Shown here: positions 1 to 7,504 of the stretch, piece after piece
Position numbering within the stretch: position 1 is the first letter of the stretch
Layout of the letters: each line of letters opens with the position of its first letter
Assembly (NCBI RefSeq): GCF_045223415.1
Contig: NZ_JBEQZJ010000029.1
Location: 1 to 52,126 of the forward strand
Reading direction: 5' to 3'
Source of the DNA: Hoskinsella mucinilytica
GTDB lineage: Bacteria > Bacillota_I > Bacilli_A > Erysipelotrichales > Erysipelotrichaceae
DNA length: 52,126 nucleotides
The notes under the pieces: model-generated
The model's database searches: none
Seen by the model: the letters and a program-made list of their open reading frames with translations, nothing else
What the model was told of the DNA's origin: nothing
Made by a program: the position numbers and the translations under genes

Positions 1-243
1 TTTATCATACAAAAATTCTAAAATGTTTTCTATCATTCTAGATCTTCGCATATCAATAATTACCCCAATACTTTTTTTATCTTTATAGATCCTTTTTTCT
101 AAATCCCAAAAATTTTGTGAAGCAGGGTGTTCTCTTTGTAGTATTTCGATATATTCCTTATTTAATTTCTCCATGTAATTTTCCTGCCATACGGGCACTT
201 TTTTTCTTAGTATTTTCCAATCTTTTTCATTCACATCATACAT
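1..243 (-). CDS. Partial hypothetical protein (start present, C-terminus beyond left edge)
   Basis: An open frame of 81 codons begins at an ATG on the minus strand and runs off the window. The minus-strand sequence before it contains GGGTTAGGAG, a good ribosome-binding site about seven bases upstream. The product is hydrophilic, rich in Lys, Glu and aromatic residues, with a WQENYMEKLNKEYIEIL segment and no signal peptide or membrane helix. It resembles, from memory only, small uncharacterised Firmicutes proteins of about 100 residues that are sometimes loosely named 'multidrug transporter' without evidence. No function is assigned. The start is supported; the real length cannot be seen. Confidence 0.6.
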   Translation of the reverse strand, partial: MYDVNEKDWKILRKKVPVWQENYMEKLNKEYIEILQREHPASQNFWDLEKRIYKDKKSIGVIIDMRRSRMIENILEFLYDK

Positions 244-441
244 ATTTTTTCTCCTAACCCACATAGTTATCAGCTAAGTGTATGCTCTTTTTCTATCAAC
301 TCTTAAGATATACTTTCCTTGGGATTATGATATCATATAAACAATTTTTTTTCATTTAGTTTATGAGGAATGATATCTCAATATCTTAAGATTGAGTTTT
401 CATCTCATTGATAAACGAAGAACGGCGTTGGAAAATTATGG

Positions 442-470
442 TTGACACAAAAGTTAGCTTATGCTAATAT
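442..470 (+). promoter_or_regulatory. Promoter of the first feo operon
   Basis: TTGACA (442-447) and TAATAT (465-470) are separated by 17 bases. Transcription should start near 477, about 36 bases before the first feoA. Confidence 0.8.
454..467. promoter_or_regulatory. DtxR-like metal-regulator half-palindrome in the feo promoter spacer
   Basis: TTAGC-TTAT-GCTAA is an inverted repeat lying between the -35 and -10 elements. With the second box at 481-496 it resembles iron-box operators of DtxR/IdeR-family repressors, which start with TTAG and end with CTAA. Binding here would block RNA polymerase. The regulator itself is not in the window. Confidence 0.5.
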
Positions 471-480
471 ATTGTCGTAA

Positions 481-496
481 GTTAGATTAATCTAAC
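481..496. promoter_or_regulatory. Perfect 16-bp palindrome between feo promoter and first RBS
   Basis: GTTAGATTAATCTAAC is a perfect palindrome starting just after the predicted transcription start and ending a few bases before the AGGAGG of feoA. Its position and TTAG/CTAA ends suit a metal-dependent repressor (DtxR family or similar) controlling iron uptake. Confidence 0.6.
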
Positions 497-512
497 AACA
501 GGAGGCGTTCAA

Positions 513-725
513 ATGACATTAACGATGGCACCGAAAGGTGAGCAGGTCTTGATTCATAAAGTGACAGGAAGAGATGATGTACGGAATCATTTAGCTGATT
601 TAGGATTTGTAGAGGGTACGAGTGTTTGCATGATCAACGAATTACAAGGAAATGTGATCGTCAATGTAAAGAATACAAGAATTGCATTAGATAAAGCCTT
701 ATCGAATCGTATTATTGTGAAATAA
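513..725 (+). CDS. feoA: FeoA family ferrous iron transport protein (first copy)
   Basis: This 70-residue protein has the size and SH3-like pattern of FeoA. It carries the family core 'HLADLGFVEGTSV', in which a leucine-aspartate-leucine-glycine turn is followed by a hydrophobic strand. FeoA is a small cytosolic partner of the FeoB iron permease and is thought to modulate it. An AGGAGG sits eight bases before the ATG. It is the first gene of a feoA-feoA-feoB-Cys-rich protein operon and directly follows the two palindromes that probably make the operon iron-responsive. Two consecutive FeoA genes before one FeoB are common in Clostridia-type genomes. Confidence 0.88.
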   Translation: MTLTMAPKGEQVLIHKVTGRDDVRNHLADLGFVEGTSVCMINELQGNVIVNVKNTRIALDKALSNRIIVK

Positions 726-740
726 AGAAAGAAGGATAGA

Positions 741-962
741 ATGATGACGTTAAATGAAATCAAACCAGGTAAAAGTGTAGTAATTAAGAAAATGATGGCA
801 ACGGGTGCTATGAAAAAGAAACTTATGGATATGGGACTTACAAAGCATACAGAATTATTTGTTAAAAAGGTGGCACCTTTGGGCGATCCTATCGAATTAA
901 CGGTTCGTGGATATGAGCTATCTATACGAAAAGCAGATGCAGCAACCATTGAAGTTGAGTAA
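741..962 (+). CDS. feoA: FeoA family ferrous iron transport protein (second copy)
   Basis: A 73-residue FeoA-domain protein with the characteristic 'KKLMDMGLTKHTELFVKKVAPLGDPIELTVRGYELSIRK' layout; the GDPIE-x-x-RGY-L-S-R block is more canonical than in the preceding FeoA. It lies 15 bases after the first feoA and 43 bases before feoB, so the three are co-transcribed. Role: small cytoplasmic SH3-like regulator or partner of the FeoB G-protein permease. Two adjacent ATG codons (741 and 744) could start it; GAAGGA lies seven bases upstream. The two copies are clearly divergent in sequence and are not a recent duplication. Confidence 0.9.
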   Translation: MMTLNEIKPGKSVVIKKMMATGAMKKKLMDMGLTKHTELFVKKVAPLGDPIELTVRGYELSIRKADAATIEVE

Positions 963-1005
963 AAAATGAAACAAAGCTTCAATTAATATAACGAGGAGGA
1001 TGAGT

Positions 1006-3153
1006 ATGAAAAGAATTGCATTGGCAGGTAATCCAAACTGCGGTAAAACAACCATGTTTAATACGTTTACAGGTAGTAATCAATATGTGGGGAATTGGCC
1101 AGGGGTAACGGTTGAGAAAAAAGAAGGAAAATTGAAAGAGCAAAAGGATATCATTATTGTAGATTTACCTGGGATTTACTCTTTATCACCATATTCTTTG
1201 GATGAGGTGGTCGCAAGAAATTATTTAATTGAAGAAAAGCCGGATGCTATGATCAATATCATTGATGCGACCAATTTGGAGCGTAATTTATATTTAACAA
1301 CACAACTTTTAGAATTAGGAATACCTGTGGTTGTGGCATTGAATATGATGGATTTGGTTAAGGATCGAGGTGACCATATCGATATCGCAAAATTGAGCAA
1401 AGAACTAGGTTGTGTGATTGTCGAAGTATCTGCTTTGAAAAATCAAGGGTTAACTCAGTTGATTGAAGAAGCTATGAAGGCGACAAAGCAAAAACAGCAG
1501 AAAGATCCGGCTATATTTGAAGAACCTTTGGCTGGGGCAATAAAGGCAATAGAAAAAATTATTGTGAAAGATCATGATGCGTCAAATCTGCATTGGTATG
1601 CGATCAAATATTTAGAACAAGATGAGAAACTTATGAAGCAAACAACGTTAAACAAAGCAAAGCTACAAGAAATTGATCAGATTCGCAAACAATTGGAAGA
1701 TCGATTGGATGATGATGCGGAAAGTATTGTGACCAATGCACGTTACGAATATATTACTGGTATTTTAAAACGTAATTATAAAAAAGCTCATATCGGGCTA
1801 AGCGTTTCTGATAAAATCGATCAGATCGTGACAAATCGCTGGTTAGCATTGCCTATATTTGCGTTGATCATGATCTTTGTATATTATATCTCGGTCTCTA
1901 CCATTGGAACCATTATAACGGATTGGGTAAATGATTCTTTAGTCGCAGAAATGATTCAACCGGCTGTAGGGAATTTCCTTGTAGGAATCGGTGTTGACGA
2001 ATGGGTCAATTCTCTGGTTGTAGATGGCATTATCGGTGGCTTAGGTGCACCTCTTGGGTTTATTCCTCAAATGGCCATTTTATTCTTGTTTTTATCAATA
2101 TTAGAAGATTGTGGATATATGGCACGTGTGGCATTTATCATGGATCGTGCATTTCGTCGTTTTGGATTATCAGGAAAAAGCTTTATTCCTTTGATGATTT
2201 CTTCAGGTTGCGGAGTACCGGGAATCATGGCGACGAAAACAATAGAAAACGATTTAGACCGTCGTATGACGATCATGACTACCACCTTTATTCCATGTGG
2301 TGCTAAGCTTCCTGTCATTGCGTTGATTGCAGGTGCTTTGATGGGAGGAAGTTGGTGGATGACTCCGATGATGTATTTCATTGGTATTGCAGCTGTAGTA
2401 TTATCAGCAATCATTTTGAAAAAAACAGCAATGTTTGCTGGTGATCCATCTCCGTTTGTGATGGAACTTCCTGCATATCATTTTCCAAGTGTTAAGGGTG
2501 TTTTGCTTCATGTATGGGAACGTATTTTAAGTTTTATCAAAAAAGCGGGAACGATTTTGTTCTTGTGTTGTGCCGTAATGTGGTTTTTAGGCAGTTTCGG
2601 TTTTGAAAACGGAAGTTTTGGATTGGTAGGAGAAGAATCCAGTCTGTTGGCAACCATTGGTGGTTTCATTGCTCCGATCTTTGCGCCACTTGGATTCGGT
2701 AACTGGCAAGCGGTTGCAGCATCATTATCAGGATTTGTTGCGAAAGAAGGTATTGTCTCAACCATTGGTGTTGTGCTGGGTCTTGGAGAAGCAGGAGAAA
2801 CAGATCCGGGATTATGGTCAGCGGTCATGACGATGTTTCCGACAGGTATGGCAGCTTTCTCATTCTTATTATTTAATTTGTTAGACTCTCCATGTCTTGC
2901 GGCAATAAGTACGGTTGCGAAAGAGATGAATTCAAAGAAATGGACATGGTTCACAATTGGCTTTCAAACGGTCTTTGCTTATACCATTACGTTGATGGTA
3001 TATCAAATAGGTAGTTGGATTGCTTATGGAAGTTTTGGGGTAGGTACTGTGATTGCTTTATTTATCTTGGTAATATATTTATATTTGTTATTTCGTCCTA
3101 CGTCTGAAAAAAGAGCGTTCAAAAATTCTATGCGAGCTATGAATCAAGCATAA
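1006..3153 (+). CDS. feoB: Ferrous iron transport protein B, canonical type
   Basis: FeoB imports Fe(II) across the inner membrane. The 715-residue product has an N-terminal G domain with GNPNCGKT (residues 8-15), DLPG (53-56) and NMMD (113-116). A helical spacer follows, then a polytopic permease with both Gate-type blocks: 'ILEDCGYMARVAFIMDR' and 'SSGCGVPGIMATKT', followed by 'FIPCGAKLPVIALI'. The start at 1006 is preferred to the in-frame ATG at 1000, because GAGGAGG ends at 999 and only 1006 has a normal six-base spacing. It sits downstream of two feoA genes and upstream of a small Cys-rich membrane protein, the standard Firmicutes arrangement. Iron control is expected from the palindromes before the first feoA. 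The window also holds a second FeoB with different gate motifs. Confidence 0.96.
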   Translation: MKRIALAGNPNCGKTTMFNTFTGSNQYVGNWPGVTVEKKEGKLKEQKDIIIVDLPGIYSLSPYSLDEVVARNYLIEEKPDAMINIIDATNLERNLYLTTQLLELGIPVVVALNMMDLVKDRGDHIDIAKLSKELGCVIVEVSALKNQGLTQLIEEAMKATKQKQQKDPAIFEEPLAGAIKAIEKIIVKDHDASNLHWYAIKYLEQDEKLMKQTTLNKAKLQEIDQIRKQLEDRLDDDAESIVTNARYEYITGILKRNYKKAHIGLSVSDKIDQIVTNRWLALPIFALIMIFVYYISVSTIGTIITDWVNDSLVAEMIQPAVGNFLVGIGVDEWVNSLVVDGIIGGLGAPLGFIPQMAILFLFLSILEDCGYMARVAFIMDRAFRRFGLSGKSFIPLMISSGCGVPGIMATKTIENDLDRRMTIMTTTFIPCGAKLPVIALIAGALMGGSWWMTPMMYFIGIAAVVLSAIILKKTAMFAGDPSPFVMELPAYHFPSVKGVLLHVWERILSFIKKAGTILFLCCAVMWFLGSFGFENGSFGLVGEESSLLATIGGFIAPIFAPLGFGNWQAVAASLSGFVAKEGIVSTIGVVLGLGEAGETDPGLWSAVMTMFPTGMAAFSFLLFNLLDSPCLAAISTVAKEMNSKKWTWFTIGFQTVFAYTITLMVYQIGSWIAYGSFGVGTVIALFILVIYLYLLFRPTSEKRAFKNSMRAMNQA

Positions 3154-3171
3154 AAGAAAGGTGGAAATGTG

Positions 3172-3339
3172 ATGGCAACCATTGTGATTTTAATGATTTT
3201 GATCTTATGTGCGGCTTTGGCTATTTCATCTATCAGAAAAAAGCATAAGCAAGGATGTGGATGCGGCTGTGAAGGCTGTGGAGGTAATTGTTCCCATACA
3301 AATCTATATCAGAGTTATAAAACCGATCATATAGGATAA
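3172..3339 (+). CDS. FeoB-associated Cys-rich membrane protein
   Basis: This 55-codon gene begins 18 bases after feoB, with AAAGGTGG upstream of the ATG. The product has one N-terminal hydrophobic helix (residues 1-20, rich in Ile, Leu, Val and Ala), then basic residues and a short cysteine cluster 'GCGCGCEGCGGNC' near residues 28-40. Single-helix, Cys-rich proteins of this size directly after feoB form a recognised family (FeoB-associated Cys-rich membrane protein). A role in handling or delivering Fe(II) at the permease is plausible but unproven. It is the last gene of the operon and is followed by a bidirectional terminator. A GTG at 3169 is an alternative start. Confidence 0.85.
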   Translation: MATIVILMILILCAALAISSIRKKHKQGCGCGCEGCGGNCSHTNLYQSYKTDHIG

Positions 3340-3340
3340 G

Positions 3341-3380
3341 AAAAGCATGGAGGATGAGTGATCATCTATTCCATGCTTTT
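3341..3380. terminator. Bidirectional terminator between feo operon and AIM24-like gene
   Basis: AAAAGCATGGA pairs with TCCATGCTTTT, flanked by A and T runs. It serves the feo operon on plus and the gene ending at 3379 on minus. Confidence 0.85.
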
Positions 3381-4056
3381 ATTTGTGTGGAACAACATCA
3401 ATGATGCGATCAGCCAAAACAGAGAATGGCATTGTTTGTAACCAAACTTTACCAGGGCCTTTTAAAGTTGCTAAGAAAAATCCTTCTCCACTTAAAAATT
3501 TGTTTTTTAGACCTTTTACAGTAGTGATATCGAAAGTTACGCTTTCTTCAAATGCTGCAATATATCCTTGATCGACTTTGATCATTTCTCCTGGCGCAAG
3601 TTCTTTTTCAACAACATCACCATCGATTTCCAAAAAGGCAGTTCCTGGACCGGTCATTTTCTGTAAGATAAATCCTTCTCCACCAAAAAATCCTGTGCCT
3701 AGTTTTTTACGAAAATGTAATTCTAGTTTCACACTGTCTTCTGCAGCAAGAAAGGCTGTTTTTTGAATGATCTTGGTTTCTCCATCACGTAAGGTTAGAG
3801 GAACGATCTTACCTGGAAAACTAGAGCCGAATGCAATTTCTGCATCATCATGATCGCTCATATAGGTTGTCATAAAAATGGATTCACCACTCATAGCACG
3901 ACCTAACCCTTTTAATAAACCGCCTCGGGTATTGCTGTCCATATCAAACCCATCATCCATCCAGCACATTCCTCCGGATTCAGTATAAATCTTTTCTCCC
4001 TTATCTACTTTACAAACTACAACGGGTAATTGCCCGCCAACGATTTCATATCTCAT
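3379..4056 (-). CDS. AIM24 / TIGR00266 family protein
   Basis: A 225-residue soluble protein of repeated glycine-rich beta hairpins, for example 'GTGFFGGEGFILQKMTGPGTAFLEIDGDVVEKELAPGE' and later 'LSGEGFFLATLKGPGKVWLQTMP'. That two-lobed, pseudo-repeated pattern is typical of the AIM24/TIGR00266 family, whose biochemical role is unknown; structures of relatives are beta-barrel assemblies. The length matches the family. Minus-strand AAGGAGG precedes the ATG by a normal distance. It has its own promoter (4077-4104) back to back with that of the oxidoreductase gene, and ends in a terminator shared with the feo operon, so it is monocistronic. No catalytic motif is visible. Confidence 0.88.
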   Translation of the reverse strand: MRYEIVGGQLPVVVCKVDKGEKIYTESGGMCWMDDGFDMDSNTRGGLLKGLGRAMSGESIFMTTYMSDHDDAEIAFGSSFPGKIVPLTLRDGETKIIQKTAFLAAEDSVKLELHFRKKLGTGFFGGEGFILQKMTGPGTAFLEIDGDVVEKELAPGEMIKVDQGYIAAFEESVTFDITTVKGLKNKFLSGEGFFLATLKGPGKVWLQTMPFSVLADRIIDVVPHK

Positions 4057-4076
4057 ATGATCGCCTCCTTACCTTC

Positions 4077-4104
4077 ATTATACAAAATAATAGGAAGAAA
4101 ACAA
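4077..4104 (-). promoter_or_regulatory. Promoter of the AIM24-like gene
   Basis: On the minus strand TTGTTT (4104-4099) and TATAAT (4082-4077) are 16 bases apart, just upstream of the AGGAGG and ATG. Confidence 0.6.
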
Positions 4105-4133
4105 TTGTATTTCAAGAAAAAAAGAAATACACT
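4105..4133 (+). promoter_or_regulatory. Promoter of the Gfo/Idh/MocA gene
   Basis: TTGTAT (4105-4110), 17 bases, TACACT (4128-4133). It abuts the oppositely directed promoter of the AIM24-like gene. Confidence 0.55.
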
Positions 4134-4209
4134 TAACATATGGAACCAATAGGATCAGATAAATCTATCGTATCTGTAAGTTTCTTGTATGGTTCATAGG
4201 AGGTTAAGC

Positions 4210-5172
4210 ATGGTGATGAAAACTTTGAGAGTTGCTGTAATCGGATTAGGAAAGATATCTAAAAGAGTCATAGAAGGGATACAATATGCAGAACATGCGA
4301 CATTGTATGCAGTAGCATCAAGAGATTTCAATAAAGCGAAAGAGGTCAAAGAGCGATATCAATGTGATGTATGTTATGGAAGTTATGAAGCATTATGTCA
4401 GGATCCTTTGGTTGATCTTATTTATATATGTACACCCAATCCTTTACATAAACAACATATCTTATTATGCTTAAGTTATCATAAGCATGTGATTTGTGAA
4501 AAACCGATGGTAGCGAATCGAAAAGATTTAAAGGAATGTTTTTCCTATGCGAAAGAACAAGGGTGTTTCCTCATGGAAGCACATAAAACCTTATTTACTC
4601 CTCTGAATCAAAAAATCAAACAGATGGTGATGGATGGGGTCATAGGTAAATTACAATATATAGAAGCAGGATATTGTAGTCGCTTAGATATTGAACATTC
4701 TGGAATAGCTTCTTGGTGTTTTCGTGAAGAGGATGGTGGATGTTTTTATGATATCGGTGTTTATGCGATATGTTACGCTAATTTTTTCGCAGGTCAAAAT
4801 CTTTCTGAAATCAAGCTTATGTTAGAACATGCCAAAGAAGGGTATTGTGTACAGGCACAAGGGATGCTTAGATATGAGAATAATGTCATGGCACTTGTAA
4901 GAAGTAGTTGGAAGACAGCGATAGAAAATAAAGGATATTTGTATGGTGAAAAGGGAAGGATCGTGTGCGAAAATTTTTGGAAAAGTAAGGAAGCAGTGTT
5001 GATACAAGGTGATGTAAACAAGAAAATAACGGTATCCATGCAAAGTGATTTTACAGGAGAAATAGAACATGCGATTTCTTGTATTCAAAAGGGTCTCATA
5101 CAAAGCCCGATTTTGGGATATGAACAGAGTGATCAGATTTTGATGGTATTGGAAGAAAGTCACCTGGTCTGA
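4210..5172 (+). CDS. Gfo/Idh/MocA family NAD(P)-dependent oxidoreductase
   Basis: The 320-residue protein opens with a Rossmann fold ('RVAVIGLGKISKRVIEGI') and has the hallmark 'VICEKPMVANRKDL' motif near residue 95, where EKP contributes to the NAD(P) and substrate site. The C-terminal half is the alpha/beta domain of the Gfo/Idh/MocA family, which oxidises or reduces sugars, inositols and related polyols or dihydrodiols. The specific substrate cannot be told from sequence. The start at 4210 follows AGGAGG by six bases; the longer frame from 4189 lacks a ribosome-binding site. It is followed, without a clear terminator, by the metY promoter, so it appears functionally separate from methionine synthesis. 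Confidence 0.88.
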   Translation: MVMKTLRVAVIGLGKISKRVIEGIQYAEHATLYAVASRDFNKAKEVKERYQCDVCYGSYEALCQDPLVDLIYICTPNPLHKQHILLCLSYHKHVICEKPMVANRKDLKECFSYAKEQGCFLMEAHKTLFTPLNQKIKQMVMDGVIGKLQYIEAGYCSRLDIEHSGIASWCFREEDGGCFYDIGVYAICYANFFAGQNLSEIKLMLEHAKEGYCVQAQGMLRYENNVMALVRSSWKTAIENKGYLYGEKGRIVCENFWKSKEAVLIQGDVNKKITVSMQSDFTGEIEHAISCIQKGLIQSPILGYEQSDQILMVLEESHLV

Positions 5173-5201
5173 TTGAATTATGAAGGAAAAAAGTGTAAAA
5201 T
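5173..5201 (+). promoter_or_regulatory. Promoter of metY-metA
   Basis: TTGAAT (5173-5178), 17 bases, TAAAAT (5196-5201). The leader to metY is only about 26 nt, too short for a SAM riboswitch. Confidence 0.65.
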
Positions 5202-5233
5202 AAAATCACTATGAAAACGGAGGATGAAATTTT

Positions 5234-6499
5234 ATGAAAACAGAGACAAAGTGTTTACATGCAGGATATGAACCAAAGAATGGAGAACCAAGAGTCTTAC
5301 CAATCTATCAAAGTACGACCTATAAATATGATTCAACAGAATTCGTCGGGCAGTTATTTGATTTAACAGCAGAGGGACATATGTATTCACGTATATCTAA
5401 TCCTACAGTGGATGCCGTAGAAAAGAAGATTGCCGCTTTAGAAGGCGGTGTTGGTGCGTTATGTACAACAAGTGGACAAAGTGCAAGTTTTATTGCGTTA
5501 ATGAATCTTTTGGAAAGCGGAGATCATGTCGTATCTTCTTCTACTATTTATGGTGGAACTGTGAATCTATTCGCAATCACGTTTGAAAAATTTGGGATAG
5601 AGGTTACTTTTGTCGATCCTGATGCTTCTAAGGAAGAAATCGAAGCGGCAATTCGACCAAATACGAAAGCTGTTTTTGGAGAAATCATGGCAAATCCGGC
5701 AATGAATGTATTAGATATTGAAAAGTTTGCGCAAATCGCACATGCACATGATATTCCATTGTTGATCGATAATACGTTTGCGACACCGATCCTATGTCGT
5801 CCATTTGAGTGGGGTGCGGATATCGTCATTCATTCTACGACAAAATATATGGATGGACATGCGTTACAGGTTGGTGGTGTCATCGTTGATAGTGGTAACT
5901 TTAATTGGGCAAATGGTAAATTCCTGGGCTTAAGTACACCGGATGCTTCTTATCATGGCATCGTTTATACGGATACTTTCGGTAATGCTGCTTATATCAC
6001 AAAAGCAAGAGTACAGCTTATGAGAGATTTGGGGTGTTATCCTGCTGCTCATTCTGCATTCTTGTTGAATATTGGTTTGGAAACCTTAGCAGTACGTATG
6101 AAACAGCATTGTGCCAATGCATTAAGCATCGCAGAGTTCTTAAAAGATCAACCGGATGTAGAGTTTATCAATTATCCGGGCTTAAAGGATGATAAATATC
6201 ATGCATTGGCTGAAAAATATCTTCCTGATGGATGTTGTGGTGTCATCAGTTTTTCCATCAAAGGAGGAAGAGAGCGTGCCGCAAGCTTCATCGATCATTT
6301 AAAGCTAGTTTCTTTAGAGGTACATGTTGCGGATATTCGTACTTGTGTATTGCATCCAGCTAGCTCTACTCATCGCCAATTAACAGATGAACAGTTGGTA
6401 AATTGCGGTATTACTCCAGGTCTGATTCGCTTATCCTGTGGAATTGAAAATGTAGAAGATATCCTGGATGATTTGAAACAGGCATTTGCGGCAATTTAG
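5234..6499 (+). CDS. metY: O-acetylhomoserine sulfhydrylase (aminocarboxypropyltransferase)
   Basis: A 421-residue PLP enzyme of the Cys/Met metabolism family. It joins sulfide, or methanethiol, to O-acetylhomoserine to give homocysteine or methionine. Visible landmarks are 'YSRISNPTVDAVEKKIAALEGG' (residues 51-72), the 'IDNTFATP' block near 178-185 and the PLP-binding Lys204 in 'HSTTKYMDGH'. Length and the extended C-terminal half ('SLEVHVADIRTCVLHPASSTHRQL') match the O-acetylhomoserine sulfhydrylase subgroup better than cystathionine gamma-synthase. GGAGG precedes the ATG. The gene is 12 bases before metA, which makes its substrate, so the two form a direct-sulfhydrylation unit. Confidence 0.93.
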   Translation: MKTETKCLHAGYEPKNGEPRVLPIYQSTTYKYDSTEFVGQLFDLTAEGHMYSRISNPTVDAVEKKIAALEGGVGALCTTSGQSASFIALMNLLESGDHVVSSSTIYGGTVNLFAITFEKFGIEVTFVDPDASKEEIEAAIRPNTKAVFGEIMANPAMNVLDIEKFAQIAHAHDIPLLIDNTFATPILCRPFEWGADIVIHSTTKYMDGHALQVGGVIVDSGNFNWANGKFLGLSTPDASYHGIVYTDTFGNAAYITKARVQLMRDLGCYPAAHSAFLLNIGLETLAVRMKQHCANALSIAEFLKDQPDVEFINYPGLKDDKYHALAEKYLPDGCCGVISFSIKGGRERAASFIDHLKLVSLEVHVADIRTCVLHPASSTHRQLTDEQLVNCGITPGLIRLSCGIENVEDILDDLKQAFAAI

Positions 6500-6511
6500 A
6501 AAGGCAATATC

Positions 6512-7444
6512 ATGCCGATTAATATACCGAATGGACTTCCTGCAAAAACGATTCTAGAGAGTGAGAAAATATTTGCACTGGAAGAGGAAATTGCACAAAA
6601 ACAGGATATTCGTCCCCTAAGAGTTGTGATTTTAAATTTAATGCCAAAAAAAATCGAAACAGAAACACAGATCCTTCGTTTGATCAGTAAATCACCCCTT
6701 CAGGTTGATATTGATTTTATGATGGTGAAGGGACATGTGTCAAAAAATACGAGTGTAGATCATTTAGTGAAATTTTATGATACATTTGATGAAATCAAGC
6801 AACATAATTATGATGGTTTGATCATCACCGGTGCGCCGGTAGAACATTTACCATTCGAGGATGTAGATTATTGGAATGAACTTTGTGAAATCATGGAGTG
6901 GAGCAAGACACACGTATTCTCTACCATTCATATTTGTTGGGGAGCGCAAGCGGGTTTGTATTATCATTATGGTATTGCAAAAAAATTGTTAGATCATAAG
7001 GTGTTTGGTATCTTTCCACAAAGACTATGTGATGAATATAACTTTTTGACCAATGGATTTGATGAAATTCATTTGACACCGCATTCTCGTCATACTGCAA
7101 TTGATGAAGAGGCGCTTTCTAAAATAGAAACGTTGGAGATCTTAAGTAGATCCAAAGCAACAGGAAGTAACATCATAGCGACGAAAGATTTTCATCAAAT
7201 CTTTATATTGGGACATTTGGAATATGGAAAAGAAACATTATCACAGGAATATTTTCGTGATTTAGAACAGGGAAAACCAATTCAAATCCCTTATAATTAT
7301 TTTCCTGAGGATGATCCAGCCAATGGACCGGTGTTTTCATGGAGAAGCCATGCAAACCTCTTGTATCGAAATTGGTTGAATTATGTATATCAAATGACAC
7401 CATTTGATTTAAATGAGATAGAGGACATATTTCAAGAAAAATAA
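6512..7444 (+). CDS. metA: Homoserine O-acetyltransferase (MetA type)
   Basis: This 310-residue protein is a MetA-family (HTS) acyltransferase that activates homoserine for methionine synthesis. Numbering fits the family exactly: catalytic Cys142 in 'HICWGAQAG', and His235 and Glu237 in 'LGHLEYG'. Residue 111 is glutamate ('ITGAPVEHL'). In this family Glu at 111 favours acetyl-CoA, while Gly favours succinyl-CoA, so the product should be O-acetylhomoserine; this fits the adjacent metY. AAAGGC upstream of the ATG is a weak ribosome-binding site, and translation is probably helped by coupling to metY. A strong terminator follows. The symbol metAA is sometimes used for this type. Confidence 0.94.
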   Translation: MPINIPNGLPAKTILESEKIFALEEEIAQKQDIRPLRVVILNLMPKKIETETQILRLISKSPLQVDIDFMMVKGHVSKNTSVDHLVKFYDTFDEIKQHNYDGLIITGAPVEHLPFEDVDYWNELCEIMEWSKTHVFSTIHICWGAQAGLYYHYGIAKKLLDHKVFGIFPQRLCDEYNFLTNGFDEIHLTPHSRHTAIDEEALSKIETLEILSRSKATGSNIIATKDFHQIFILGHLEYGKETLSQEYFRDLEQGKPIQIPYNYFPEDDPANGPVFSWRSHANLLYRNWLNYVYQMTPFDLNEIEDIFQEK

Positions 7445-7449
7445 GCAGG

Positions 7450-7476
7450 AATGCAGGACAACTCCTGCATTTTCTT
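7450..7476 (+). terminator. Terminator of metY-metA
   Basis: AATGCAGGA / TCCTGCATT perfect stem with a four-base loop, followed by TTCTT. Confidence 0.85.
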
Positions 7477-7504
7477 GCTATAATAGAATTCAGAGGTGAT
7501 GAGA

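Noticed and set aside
301..391. Inverted pair TCTTAAGATAT (301-311) and ATATCTTAAGA (381-391) in the first intergenic region
   Set aside because: Arms of 11 bases are 69 bases apart in A/T-rich DNA, with no promoter or terminator context; probably chance.
5202..5233. SAM riboswitch expected before metY-metA
   Set aside because: The promoter at 5173-5201 leaves only about 26 nt of leader and there is no conserved aptamer sequence.
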